Source of the DNA: Asterochloris sp. CNOR1
Taxonomy: Eukaryota; Chlorophyta; Trebouxiophyceae; Trebouxiales; Trebouxiaceae
Reading direction: 5' to 3'
Assembly (NCBI GenBank): GCA_963969365.1
Contig: OZ017758.1
Coordinates: 1,116,001 to 1,180,000, forward strand
Length of the DNA stretch: 64,000 nt
In this document: in pieces, positions 19,335 through 32,397 of the stretch
Position numbering within the stretch: the stretch's first letter is position 1
Layout of the letters: the number at the start of each line of letters is the position of its first letter
Translations under genes and position numbers: made by a program
The notes under the pieces: generated by a model
What the model was told of the DNA's origin: nothing
The model's database searches: none
The model's input: the letters and a program-made list of their open reading frames with translations, nothing else

Positions 19335-22300
19335 CTACATGACGGCAGCAACAGCCTCCAGGGCGTTCATGGTAGCTCTGGGAGCCATGGGGGCCTGGAC
19401 GGCTGCGTATGAGCCCGCCAGCCAGTCACGGAAGGCTGCAGAACGGCGCTGCTTAGCCTGTGTAAGGTCCTTGGGTGGCACCTGCCTGAAGCGCTTGAAT
19501 GCGTCGGCCGTGTCTAGCACATAGGACACCTGCAGTGCAACATTTGGTGAACGGGGCTCACATCAAGGTCCTGCAGTCAGCACCAGGTGTGGAAGACAGT
19601 GCTGCAGTGTTAGTGTGAATATTTGCATGCATGGCTGGATGCTGAGGTCCTGGAGCACGGCACAGGTATCAATGGCAGACTTGTTCATGCGGCTGAGGCA
19701 TGTGTGCTGATCTGAAAGCAGCAAGCAGGGATGAAAGGTGGGCCAGCAGCCACCCAGTGGGCGCCAGCCTGAAAGGAAGCAGCAAGCTATGTCTCAAGGT
19801 CTGTGCAGCTTAGGCATGTCATGCACAAAAGAGACAGGAGTTTGGGGCCTGAGCTGTGGGGTTGCAGGTCAAGGAAGCAAGTCACGTGTCCTTCTACCAT
19901 CGGTTCCCCAACATGCACAGGATCCCTTGGGGGCATGAGACAACTTTTCAATGGGGCCATTGCAAAGCTCACCTTGGAGCTGCTGGGGGCCACCTTGCAC
20001 TCCAGGCAGTTCACGGTGGACGTGTGCTGCAGGGCCTGCATGCTGTGCTGGTCCAGTGCTGCCAGGTCCCGTACCGGCAGGTTGCGGGTCAGGAAAGGCC
20101 GCCGCGGCTACAGCAGGCAGAGCAGGCGTTAAGTGTATGCTGTGAGCCATGTAGGCTTGAAGTTCAGACAGTGCATCACAGTCTCAAGGCCCTCCCAGGC
20201 TTTCAGAAAGCTAAGCTTAAGACACCGGCAGCATGGATGCAGCAAAGAGAGCGAGGCTCAGGCCTGCTGCAAGACCACCATTGCAGCTGGCAGCAGCATG
20301 CACACTTAATGGCAGGCAGAAAAGGGACATGAGCTTTGCCCGTCACATGCAAATGCCCTGACACAACTGCCAAGACATGTAGCACACCTGGTCTTGGCAC
20401 CGACCAGGAGGTACTAATTTGCAGTGTACAAAGCTCACCTGCCCTTTGCCTCTCAACAGGGACGCCTGGCACGAAGCCTATTGTTACCAGGTTCAAGGCT
20501 GCTTCCCTGAGAGTTTCTGCAGATCTCCTCAAGCAAGAAACCCTCACCTGACCACCCACATGGGTCCTGCTGGCCACGCTTCTGGATTTGCGGGAACCTA
20601 GCCCAGGCAGTGGCTCCACTCGCAAGGCTCACCTGCCCATCCTCACTGGTCATCTTGGCTACCTCTGGCACAGTGCCCGTGAACTCTCGGAGGTACTTGT
20701 GGAAGGCCGGGGGGATGATGGCTGCAGAATGGCAACACAATTCTCAGCTGACCTGTACATTGAAATCAAGCTGTGCCCATACAGCTGTGCATCAAGAGGT
20801 TCCTGGGACACAGCCAACAGCCTCAGGGCTTTCCTGGCAACAGAATGAAGGCCAGCCGGCTCATGGGCAACCTGCAGCACCCAGCGCCCAGTCTGCTGTG
20901 GGGAGCTGCTCATTTGCAGCACTGTCTCCCCCATGCAGTGGCCACCAGAAGGCTGCCAGCACACGTTCAGAGTGATGGACATTTGCTGACTGCACCACCT
21001 GCGCAAGCACCAGGGCTGGCCATGCAAGCTTTGGGGAGCTCTCCTATGGGACGAACCTCAGTTGAGAGTTCTCGAGGGGGGGAGGGCCTTGTGTCGTCAA
21101 GGAGCGGCTGCACGCCCATCCCACTGCAGGACCAATCCAGCCGCACCAGCCATCCACACTGGCACAGGCATCATTGCCACAGCCATGCATGTCTACCGGC
21201 ACACTGATCTAGGAGACCTCCCCATGCTGGGCTCCAGCAGCTGCACCTCTATTGCCAGGACCAGCTGCCGATAACTCTTACATGCAGAACCACAATAAAA
21301 AGACCGTTCAGGAAGGAAACATTTTCTCGATCTTCGTGATAGCCCCCAGCATATGCGGCCTCTAGGCACCCAGCCCCCATGTCCCAGCTCTCGCTCCCAG
21401 AGGTGAAGTCCATCTTGTGGGGAACTAACAGTTGCAGGCCTCCCTTGACTGCAGCAATGCATGAGCTGCAACAGCCAGCCACACTAGTGTGCATCACTGC
21501 CACCTCCAGAGGTACGCTTACATGGGGAGACCTCTGTCTTGTTGGGATCCAGCAGCTGCACGCTGACATCCCCCCCAGCCAAGCTCTCCAGCCGATAGCA
21601 GGTGTCGTCGTGCAGCAACACGTGCGCATTGGCGATGTAGATGGCATCTGAGTAGGGACTGCCCCTGCACACACCACATGGCAGGGCTTGCTGAGCTGGA
21701 ACGAACAAGAGATGCAGCAGCAGGCAGCCAACAGTGCACAGAGCCCCATGTGAAGGCTCACACCAAACAAGACAAGGGATGCTGAGTGCAGTGCTGCCAC
21801 TTAGCCTAGATTGCAGGCAGTCCAGGCACCTGCTGGAACAGCAAACTTTGCTTCACTGCTGGATGTTGAAGCATGCTTGGCAGTGACAGCTAGGCTCGTT
21901 TGCATGTAGAACGGCCGCATGCGAGACAGGCTATGTATGACAACTAAACAGTGCTGACCTTGAGGCCTCGTAGCGGAACAGGTCGTACAGTTTGGAGCAC
22001 AAGTCATCTGCCATCAGCGTCTGCAGCTGCTTGACAAACTTGGCAATCAGCTTGTCCAGTGTGAAAAGCATGTAGCTGTTGGTGCCTGCAGGCAGAAAGA
22101 GGCCAGCATGTCAGCCCTGTTGCCGGCAGCTGATGTGCCTGCTGTTCTGGACTCATCTTGCCAAGAAGGCCCATGGGTCGCTTTGTGCATGATGTTGCCG
22201 GGTTCAGAGCATGGCTAGAAAGTCATGCAGCAACATTGGACAGGGCATCTGAGAGGCTCTGGCCAGCCTGCCTAGCTGCTGGAAGTTCTGCTCAAGGAGG

Positions 22301-25300
22301 CAGATTTCCAGGGCCCCGTGACCTGCAGCTGACATCAGCAGTGCCTGCCTCTCTAGAACCAGCCCTGCCCCTGCTGCCAGCTCACCAAGCAAAGCCACAA
22401 TCATGTCCAGACTGCAACAGCAACATCAATGTTTAGCATGAACGCCCTAGTCTCACCAAGCAGGGCCCTGCAGCTGTCCTCATACTGGCTGCTGTCCAGG
22501 CGCCCATCAATCAGCTTCAGCACCATCTGCATGAACTCCTGGTGCAGCTTCTTTGCCTTGTCATCGTCATCGCGGGTCACCTCCCCATGCGCGGGCTCGG
22601 GCTCCGAGGGCCGGAAGCCCGCCCGTGACATCTGCTGGCTGCACTTGTGCGCCTGCCGCAGCCTGCACAGCCAGGGGGGTGGCAGGGCTGCTTAAGACCT
22701 GCAAATGGGTGCTTTATGCAGAGTGTGTGGCGACGCAGGGCGAAGAATGGCCGCCCACAACGTCTGCTGGCTGCATGTGTGCGCCTGCTGCAGCCTGCAT
22801 GCACTTGCGCTCGTAATGAGGAGACTGCATTTGGATTTGAGGTATTGAGACTGCTGGTGCAACGGCAGGTAAAAGAGTGTCGTTTGAAGGCAAGCCTGAG
22901 ATCAAGTGCACTTGCAGCAGCCCCTGCTGACTGGCGTGCCTTGCCTGTCATGCTGCTTTGCACATGAAAGCAGGCAACCAGCCTGCCAGCAAGAGACAAT
23001 GCAGGGCGCTTGAGCTGACTCCCCAAGCAGGCAGAGCTCTAAAGCAGTGTGGGTTGATGACCCCCACCTGTCATAGAGGTAGGCGTGGAGCCGAAACAGC
23101 AGGTAGAACGACTCATTGCCATAGCACACCCGCCCCTTCTGGGAGGCGCTCCCAGCCATGCCCTGCAGGTGGTGAAAGGCAATGAGGTTGCCACCATGTC
23201 ACAGCAACTTCTGGGCGGGGGGTCACTACCAAGCTGATTTCTTGTTTCTAGATAGGGAGCAACTACATGTGTCTGAGCTCTGGCAGGCTGGCACAGGGCC
23301 CATGCAAAGCTGCACCAGTCTGCTCACGTCAGTGCATCAAACAGCTCACAGGGCTGGCCTTCAAGAGCGATGATGGTCTATGGTGCACCAGCCTTGGCAC
23401 TGTGACTCCAGCAGAAATCCCTAGAGCTGCTTTCCACTGTGCTCTATGAACAGGCAGAAGCTCTGCATGAGCTCCTCAGAAGCTCGTCAGCCTCCTTCCA
23501 GCGCCGCGCTCTGCTCGTTCACTGCTGGCAGCCTGAGCTCCAGGACAGGCAGCAACTCTATAACACAAAAGCTGGTGACGAATCGACAGGCAGGCTCACC
23601 TCAGCAGCGCCCCCCTCTGCTCCCTGCTCAACCTCCCGAGCAGCAGCCGCAGCCAGGAAGAGCGAGGCCATGGGCTTGCAGCGCATGTAGTTGCGCCCGG
23701 GGTCCTCCTCAGAGTCCACCTCTGACACCTCCGTGGTGCCCGGCTGCAGGGCGGGCACATGAGATTGTCAGTATGCAGACAATCGTGGGTGACTGTGACT
23801 TTGTCCCTGGGAGAGCTGCTCAGGACACCTCTCAGATGGCGGCTCAAGCTGCCACCCCTGCATGCGTGCAGTGCAAATGCAGATGTCCGCATTGCAGGCC
23901 TGTGCCTGCACACTGGGAGCTGCGCAGGGTGCTCACCCCCCACAATGCCCGGTCGCAGGCAAGAACCACCTGCCGACAGCATGCTGACTAGGCTCCCTTG
24001 AGAGAGCATGCCGACTTAGCCTGGTGCTGTGTGCACATCCCACTGCTGCAGTTGCACAACACCGGACGCCTGCCTGGCAGACCGTGGTGTGGCCTCAGGA
24101 CCCCAGACGGCATCTGGAGAGCAGTGCTCTGCATGGGCCAGCCATCTTTGACCTCCGCACCTGCCATTTATGTGTTGACATGTGCATGCACTCTCTGAAG
24201 GCAAGAGTGATGGGCTGTCAATGTCAGCGCTGCGTCCATACAGGGACCCACCATGGGGCTTCTATCTGTGTGACGCATTGATGCAATGAGGGCTCCAGTC
24301 TTACGGTATTGAGTTGGAGCAGCTGCCTACCATGGGGGTGCCATCTTCATCCTCTGAGTCTGCCATGTCTGTGTCGGCGTCCTCAGACTTGACCTCGTGC
24401 TTGACCTCAGGCTTGACCTCCTGCTTCATATGGGGCTCTTGCTTGATATAAGCCTGCAGATAAATGGCCCTGTGAGTGTGGCGGCCTCGTCTGCTACCCT
24501 CGAATGGGGCTTCTAGGCTGCAGGTAGAATCCCTCAGCAAGACGACTGCTCGTGCTGTCCAACCACTCGTCCGTACAGGCCGGCCACAGCTGTCACGTGC
24601 ACTGCTCACAAACAGGCATGCTACCCTGTGCAAGAGGACTGCAGGGTGACCTCATGTCATTGCCTGACTGACAAGCGTGGCTGGGGCAAAAGGTACCCTG
24701 CCAGCACCTACACTGGCGCTGCCTGCTGGCCGCCAGCTTCCTGCCAATGCATCTTCATCAATGATGAAGCTTGCGACAGTCTACAAAGGGCGGATCATTA
24801 CAGCTCTCAGCTTACTGCCACGCCAGCCCCCTCAGGCCAGAGTTGGAGCACGGCAAGCACTGCAAAGCAATCATCCTTCCTGTCAACATACTCACAAGTG
24901 AGCTCCCAGCTGGCCGCTGGCTGGTCACTCGTGGATCGTGTGGGTCCACAGGGTCGCCCGACACCACCTCCCCATTGGCATCCACAGGCAGTTCGCCCTC
25001 GTCCATGGCACTGGGCTCCCCGCTATCATTGACGTCCCCCACCAGGCGCCCAAGGGCGCGATGCTGCGGGCGCTCCTGCGGAGACAGCAGCAAGACCATG
25101 TCAGGCTGTGAGCTTAGAGTCTGGCGCTGGGCAGCATGTCATCCTGACAGCATGTCATCCTGACAGCAAAACCAGTCTCTGAAGTGAGACTCGCACGGCT
25201 CTGGCTGCAAGACCCATGCCTGCATGAAACAGATGGTGTAGCCACAACGAGTTCACACCAACAAGGCCAGCAGAAGTGGCCTGCACGCCGCTTGGAGCAG

Positions 25301-28300
25301 CAGAACAAGCAGCCAGATCACGCATGTCAGCAATGCAACTTATCATGTAGGCAGGCTGCCCAGCTGAGGCTGACCTTCTGCCTGGACACACCTCTATGCC
25401 TTGCGGACATATGCTGTCCCAGCAAGCATGCTGAACTCACAGGCACCACTGCACCACAGTGCATACCTTGGCATGGTTCTCCGCCTTGGTAACAACTGCT
25501 GCCTCCTGTGCTTCTGTGCGGGAGGGCAGCGCAAAGAAACGCTCGATGAGGCCACGGTACCAATCCAGAGCGCGGGGAGCGTGCTCCGCGCTCATGATAT
25601 TGGTGATGGCGTATTTGAGCACCTTGTACACATCGTCATGGACAATCCTGCAAGCAGCACTGTGCCACAGTCAAGAGCCACACGGAGACCTGGTGAAAGA
25701 TGCACTGCAGGGGCGGTGCAGCAGCAAGCAAGGCTGGCAGGTTCAGCAGGTGCTTGAACCCCAGCTGCCAGGATCACAATTGCAGATCTGCCATGAGGCG
25801 CAGGCCTGTCCCAGAACACGGCCCACTTCTACTCCCTTGGCGCACACCACTGGTGCCAAGGACAAGGGGCGCCCCCTCAACTTCCCACAAGCCTGTGGCA
25901 GCAGCTTCCTGCCTCACCAGCTACATGGTCAGGCATAAGGCCAGGGAAGGGTTGCAACCATCACACCTGCTCACATCCATCTTGTCCCCCTGACAAGCTC
26001 CCACAGCCTGCCCCTGCCCTGCAGTGGCATCTGTGAAGCCATGCATACCTGCACACAGCTCCTGCCTCACCTGTCGCGGTAGTCAAACATGACATCCGCC
26101 GCTAAGCGCAGGTTGGTGCCCAGCACTGGGGCGATGTCCTCATCGCGTGCCCGCCGTTGGTCGTGCTTCTCACGCACCTCGCCCAACATGGCCTTCACAC
26201 CCAGCATCTTCTTGTCTGTCTGCTTGAAATAGAAGGAGCGGTGGTCCAGGGACTTGTGGTAGTTGGCCTCGTACACCTGCCGGGGCACGATGGGCAGGGC
26301 TCAGATGTTTGCGCATGCAATACATGGAGCAGGGAGCGCATACATCACCAAGCACAGGGGGCCCTCAAGCACCTGCAGTCCATCAGGAGGAGGGAACATC
26401 TGAACTGTGGCAGAGGTGTGCTTTACGGTGGCTTGATAGACTGCAGCCACCAGTCATGCAGGGGTGCAGCGGCCGAGACTGATGGTCCGGAAGCTTGGGA
26501 GCCTGCTGAGCAGCAGAGTTTGGCAGTGCCTGTTTGGCGGTATACACCTCCAGGGCTATAGCAGGCATCACTTGGACATGATGAACCCAAATAGGCACTG
26601 TAGCATGCATGATGTCAGGCACCATGCCACTTCACTGCGCACTGCTGCTCACCTTGCCCCAGAGGGGCGCCATGTCATCCTTGATGCGGCGCCACTCCCC
26701 GTCCTTCTGCTGCAGGCGGCTGAGGATGACTGGGATGGCCACCCCTGGATTCTGCTGCAGCAGCTTGACCATCTGGGCGCCTTTCTCCCCTGCAGGCAGG
26801 CAGCCTCAGTTCTGGCAAGGCTGCCACTGGGTTCTGCTACTGCAGCTGGACGCATCCAGGTATCCTGCTGGCTGCCGACAGGAAGCCCCTTGCTGGCAGG
26901 TCCTGGCTGCAGGCCACAAGCTGCTTCCTCTTGCCAGCACAGAGCACAAGCCACCACAACAGTGCCAACCACAGAAGCAGGTTCAGCAGTGCCCAGCGTC
27001 CAGGCGTATTGTGCAGCTGCACAGCGATCAGGCTGCCAGCAGAAGGCCTGCAATTGACTGCTCCTGGCTGCAGGCCTGGCCTTTACCCTCTGGATGCAGC
27101 ACAGGGCAGCCCATAGCACATTGCGCAGCAGCCTCTATTGATGCGCTGCACGGCATGCAGCTGCTCTGCAAGAAGCGATCTCAGAACTGCCCTCACCCGT
27201 CTTGCACTGCTGTGCCCAGGCTTCATGGCACTGAGAGTCACAGCCAGGGACACTTGCACAGCCGCGGACCCTACAGGCACCCATATTCAAACATGGCCCA
27301 CATTCCACACCCACCATAGATGCGCTGCATGGCACGCAGCTGCACTGCATTCAGGCTGCCCGCAGGCAGCCTGTAGCTGGCGCGGTCCTCGGCATCGCCC
27401 TGGTTCATCAGCTGCTGCGCAAGGGGCTGCATGGCACGGATGGCGCTCGAATTGCACTCGATGACCATGTCCAACTCGTAGCGGTCGTCCTCGCAGCGGA
27501 ACAGCGCCTCTTCGTACTGGTTTTTGCGCATGTGCTGCAGGGCACAAATGCAGCATTCAGTGTGAGGGGGAGAGCCGAAGCAACGTGACACCAGGGGGAG
27601 CTGTGCAGCATTGCCTGCATGTGCTGCAGCAGAGTGCAGCAAACAGCTTTGCTGCAGTTAGCAGCTTTGACATCTGCAACAGCGCCAGCTGAATGGCTCA
27701 TTGAGCACGTACTGCAACACTTGCCTTGGGCCTTGAGGCGTTGCGGCATGGAGGGTCAAGGGTCCATGAGCAGGGTGGGGCATGAAGGCAGGAACAATGC
27801 CTGTGCTCAAGCACAGCCAGAGAGTGCAGGAAAGTGCTGACCCACCTTGAAGGAGTAGTCCTCGCTGCCAGACGTGACACTGACCCAGTCGTTATTGAGC
27901 ACACCATCCATGTCCGTCGTGCGCGTTGCACAGGGCAGCCGCGGATAAGTCTGTGGCAGCTTGACATAGGAGGTGCCGCAGCGCTGCAGGCAGCATTGTG
28001 AGGTGCTGAGTGCTTGAACGAGCAAGCGGCAAGCAGAGGTGGATCAAACATAGACAGCACGGCGCCTTGATAGACGGGCGCTAGGTGCGTCTGCCAGAGA
28101 CATTGGCACACAAAGCATCTGCCTCTCCATGAGGCTACAGTTTGCCCAACTGGTCAGGCAGTGCAAGCACAGCAATGAAGGTTCCATGAAAGTTCCAGGA
28201 TGCTTGAAATAAGGCCTAGGCTGGCCACCCAGGCGGCTGCACACTGCCGACCAGCAACATGATGCAGTGCTGTGTGTCACCTCCCCTTGGGACCTCTTCA

Positions 28301-31300
28301 GCTCGCTGACAGGATTGACACGCAGCACAATTGCGACAGCCCTGGCAGATTGCCAAGCAGCAGATTAACAGCAGCTCGCCTCCCGCCAAGACATCTTCAG
28401 CTCGCTGATGGGGCGCAAAGCACCACCATGTTGCAAACATGCAAGACTGTAAGCAGCAACTGTAAGCAGCAACATGTCTGGCAACTCACCTCCCACTGGG
28501 ACGTCTCCAGCTCGCTGATGGGACGGGAGGCCCATTTGTCACCGCCTGCGAGGTGCCTCATCTTGTTGAGGTCCCTGCTGCTCATCTTGCCCTGGGCCAT
28601 CAGTGCGGGGTCCTCAAACTCCATCTGCTCACACTTGTTCACAAAGTCATTGAAACCGACCTGCATGGGGGGCCAGCCTTGTCAGTGCTTTCTGGTATCA
28701 GCATGGCAGCATGCGCCAGGCAGTCAAGACTCATCTCCAGTCAAGTGAAGCCCGCAACTACTGCACATGCCCCTTCGCACTGAAGCTTTGGCAGCACTGC
28801 TTGCAACTCTGGTTGATGGAGTGCCCAAGTGCACCAGCTGTGTCGGAAACGGAACTTGGAGCTGACTGAACAGATCAAAAGGTACAGGCCAAGGGAAGCG
28901 TGCCCTGGCATGCATCTGTGCTTTAGAGTTGACATTACTGCTTGGGGAACTGCAGGATGAGGCCCTCACCTCCAGGTCTGGTTGCATGTTCAAGTGTGTC
29001 CAACAGCAGACAGTTGCAAAATGGTGTCTGGCCTGTCACGCATGCAGACGTAGCAACATGAGAGCAGCAGACGCAGGAGCAGGCCCCCACCTGCAGGTCG
29101 GGGTGCCTGTTCAGGGCATCTGACACCAGGCTCTGCAGCTCATGCTTGGTGATGATGTCCTCTGTGAACATGTTGAGGCACTTCAGGAAGTCCTGGTACT
29201 GCTCCCTGTTGCGCATGCGAGACTTGACCTGCAGACAGGGACTGGTGTAGCAGCTGTGCGACCTGGAGCGATCAGGGGCGAAGATGAGCTGCAGGCAGCT
29301 GACTGTAGGTGAGTAGGTGGAGGGCCTGGCTGCCAGCATGAGGGCACCTCTGTCCAGCAGGACGCAGCAGGATCTGCCTCTCAGCCTGCAGAAACAGCGA
29401 GATGGCCCGCAGCGGGATTGGTGCGGTGAGGGCCCCCAAGCAGCCACAGACTCAGGGGCAGCAGGAGAAGACTGCAATGGGGACCTCAGGAATGTGAGGG
29501 GGATGCGGAGGCAACAGAACCCGGAGCAGTGGTGGCGCCGCTGCAGTCAGCTCTGGTGCTCCCCTTCGCGGCGATATTGGCAAGATGTTGTGGCGCATCG
29601 TGCTGCAGAGGCAGCTGAGGTGCCTCTGAGCTGGCCAGCATTGGCAGCACAATGCAGGACATCCCATTGAGACATGGTGGGTGGGGCAGCCCACAGCAGC
29701 TCTGGATGGCAGCAGCGCAGATGAGCAGGACAGACGGCCTTCCACAGCAGCAGAGGGCGGCACTTTGCAGAGCCCTGACAAGAAAAACTCTCAGGCTGCC
29801 AGACATTGAGACAAACCCACCTTCTCAAAGAAGGTCAGCTCCTTGGACAGGTTGGTCTTGGACTCATAGCCATAGTCAGCATCAGCTGCACAGGACAAGA
29901 GAGCATTTCAAAAGGTGTTATTGGGTAAGCTGGCGGCCTTGTGCGCAGGATGAGCACAGTCAGGCAGCACAAGGCTGCTTCGGTGGCAGCCAGCAGTGCT
30001 GCAGGCGCAGGGAAGAGTGGCAGCGATTCAGAAGAAGGAAGCGGCACGCAGCCAGGCTGTTGGGACATGGCATGGCAGAGCCAAGCATGCAAGTGAGCAC
30101 AGACCGTGTCAGCTACTCCCTGCAGCTAGCAATGCTTCAAACAAGCAGCAAGCTCTGTGCTAGCGCAGCCTCGGCTGCAATGGCCTGACGGGAACAGTGG
30201 GGAAGCCATTGGACAGTGTAGCCAGACAGCACCCTTCTATTGCAATGATGGCTGAGAGTGCTCAAGGTACCAGTCATGGCAGCCAACTGCAGGTGCAACA
30301 TTAGGCAGCGCCGAGGTGCTGCAATCACACCCAGCAGAGCTGCAGGCGCAGGTCGGGCGGGTACGGCAAGGCTACTGCAGTCAGCAGAGCTTGGGTCCAG
30401 ATGGCCTTCAAGGAAAGTGCGTGGTGCCCAATGCAGACTTGTCAGTGCTCCAGGTTCAGGTCCAAGAGGTCTGTGCTGGCCAGTGTTCAGGCTCCCTGTC
30501 TGACCTACAGCCAGGGAAGCCACACAAAGCACAGGCACACAGCATGCCTGTTGGCTCACCCTGGCGCCCGCGGTACCCCTCCCGTGTGGCCTTCCGCTTG
30601 TTGATGTTCCTCTGGCCAGACTCATGCTGCTGCCGTGCCGCAGGCTTGGGCCGCCCCTGCTGCCTGGTATGGTCTGGCCGCCGCATGCTCCCTGGCAGGT
30701 TTGCCTGCAGATGGCCAACATTGGCTGCGCAGCAGCCTGGGATGTGCTGATCTGGCAAAGCAGCCAAGCACCAACAAGGCTGACAGCTGTGGCGCTCTCT
30801 GAAACGACAAAGCGGTCCTTCGCAGGAGCAGATTGGTCCTGCTGCTGACAGCACCTTCAGTGCCTGCACCACCCTGGGCGCCTGGCAGGATTGGTGTTGC
30901 ACAGCATGCAGAGTGCCTGCTTGAGTGCCTCAAGCCCACTTGGAAAACCTCAGCAGGCATGCCCTCACATAATTGACTGGGTTGTTGGAGGAGTCGGGCA
31001 GGAAGTAGGTGAACTCCTGGAGGAGATCTGTGTGTGACCTGAAGAGGATGGCTACCTGCAGGGCGGCAGAGTGTGAACAATACTAGCATTGCACCTTGAG
31101 GCACCAAGCAGCAGGTCAGAAGCAAGCTTACCTCTTCATACACATGTGTGATGTTCTTCTGCCCCTTCCTGTACATGTTGAGTATTTCCAGGAAGGCCTT
31201 GTACACCCTCTCATCAGTGGCGAACCTCGTCTGCAGGGGGCAGATCATTCATGGCAGGTCAAGTCAAGATGCATCTGCATTTAGACTTCATCGTTGACCG

Positions 31301-32397
31301 AGATCAGAACAGGATGGTACGGGCCCGCCGCACCTTTATTTTGTTCACGTAGTTGATGGCCTGGTCGAACTCAACGGGCTGCTTCGGCTGCACGACATAG
31401 GAAGCAACTTTGACCCTCTGAGCGCGGCAGCGTAGGTTGCAAACAGGACAAACAATGCAGCATCCCACCTTGTCGTCCTCCTCTTCCTCAACGTCCGCAA
31501 TGGTGATTTCGTAACCCTGTAGGTGAGAACATCGTTGGTCGGCACTCTGCCCTGTTTCCTCAGGCAGGCAACACTGCTCGAAGCGCTCACCTTTGGCAGA
31601 AATGTGTTGAAGCCGAGAATGAGTTCCTTGTGGCCGGCGAACAGCTGCTTCACCTGCCAAATCACGCCCTCCGTGTTGATTCTGCAAGTTGCAGAGCCAA
31701 GATCATTTAGAGGCACAGGCAGATGCATGCTGCAGCCAAGCTTGTCAAAAGCAGGTCCGCCAGCTGCATGCAGAAAGGCGAAGCGCACAGGTCACAGCAA
31801 GCGTCTGGAATGGCAGCAGCCCTGACAAGCTCACCGCTGAGCCTTGAACTCCTTCATGATCTCCAAAAACCTGTCATAGATGTCCTTCTGGTCCTGCAGA
31901 TATGCATCATAGCATGCACAAAGTGTGCTCATGATGCACCTTGCACAGCATGACACTACAGACGCCTTGAATGTTTCCTGAGCTCGTGGGCTCCCCAAAA
32001 GCAGAAGATGCCCCCACTGCACCTGGAATTTGAGCTTCACATCTCTGAGGTAGGACAGCGCATCATTGGTTGTCAGCCGGGAGTTGCCAGCCGCCAGAGG
32101 CTGAGCAGGCGCCTGCCGCCCAAAACTGCCACTGAAGGCCAAGGGACATATGTTAATGCTTGCGAAAGACGGCCAGCCCTGCTTGGCAGTAGCGGGCCTT
32201 GGGGCCAAACGGTGTGCGCAACCCAAGCCCCCTATGTGCGCCTGCTGATGTGTGCGGCCGGCCTGAGCAGGCGGGCGTGAGACACTGTGGGCCTCACCAA
32301 AAGCAAACAGCGAGTTAGAAGAGGACCGTTAGTCACACCTGGCGGGACGCTTGGCTGGCCCCTGCCCCTGACTCTGGCCATCCATGACACGTTTCAT
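19335..32397 (-). CDS. SIN3: SIN3 transcriptional corepressor scaffold
   Basis: Scaffold of the nuclear SIN3-HDAC (Rpd3-type) histone deacetylase complex. The start (ATG complementary to 32395-32397) reads [19 protein letters not shown], as in plant SIN3-like proteins, and splices in phase 2 to an exon at about 32030-32135. PAH1: [53 protein letters not shown], then NTFLPKGYEI. PAH2: [20 protein letters not shown], then [19 protein letters not shown]3 (29105-29230): [20 protein letters not shown]. The HDAC-interacting region covers 27300-28660 ([31 protein letters not shown]). Middle exon at about 26080-26280: [19 protein letters not shown]-terminal SIN3 domain: [20 protein letters not shown] (about 23070-23140) and [20 protein letters not shown] (about 22440-22630). 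The last exon, 19335-19530, ends in TAG. Several introns have echo copies of exon edges, and an acidic exon at 24345-24450 carries clustered psi-K-x-E motifs. Confidence 0.92.
22628..22800. repeat. 40-bp echo of a SIN3 3' splice site and exon start
   Basis: TCTGCTGGCTGCACTTGTGC plus GCCTGCCGCAGCCTGCA at 22628-22667 (coding [12 protein letters not shown] on the minus strand) recurs as TCTGCTGGCTGCATGTGTGC plus GCCTGCTGCAGCCTGCA at 22759-22799, inside the intron upstream in transcription order. Confidence 0.85.
24345..24455 (-). other. SIN3 segment with five consecutive psi-K-x-E motifs
   Basis: Coding stretch reading [20 protein letters not shown] followed by SED and an acidic run. The motifs are [16 protein letters not shown] and VKSE, each the consensus for SUMO attachment, with acidic residues after the last. 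It sits before the C-terminal SIN3 domain. The DNA is a short internal repeat (GACCTC-GCTT units). Confidence 0.7.
25133..25164. repeat. 16-bp perfect tandem duplication
   Basis: AGCATGTCATCCTGAC occurs twice head to tail in a SIN3 intron. Confidence 0.85.
27135..27350. repeat. Echo of a SIN3 exon edge
   Basis: The exon edge at about 27311-27350 (minus strand [15 protein letters not shown]) is mirrored at about 27135-27170. The shared part is ATGCGCTGCA-GGCA-GCAGCTGC. The reverse reading of the copy is [13 protein letters not shown], so similarity is visible even in translation and continues a few bases beyond the splice site. Confidence 0.75.
28275..28535. repeat. Three tandem copies of a SIN3 exon edge
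   Basis: The functional copy is 28494-28535 ([30 protein letters not shown] on the minus strand). Copies lie at 28375-28415 (GACATCTTCAGCTCGCTGAT) and 28277-28313 (GACCTCTTCAGCTCGCTGAC). Both copies lie downstream in the intron and keep a splice-donor-like end; the last would read [10 protein letters not shown]. Confidence 0.85.
28956..29126. repeat. Echo of the SIN3 PAH3 exon end
   Basis: The exon end at 29080-29126 (AGGCCCCCACCTGCAGGTCG and on) matches 28956-29003 (AGGCCCTCACCTCCAGGTCT and on), including GTTGCATGTTCA against GGTGCCTGTTCA. The copy lies inside the downstream intron. Confidence 0.7.

Noticed and set aside
26157-27119. Long open + strand frames over SIN3
   Set aside because: Antisense to well-conserved SIN3 exons ([12 protein letters not shown]); high GC and few stops explain them.
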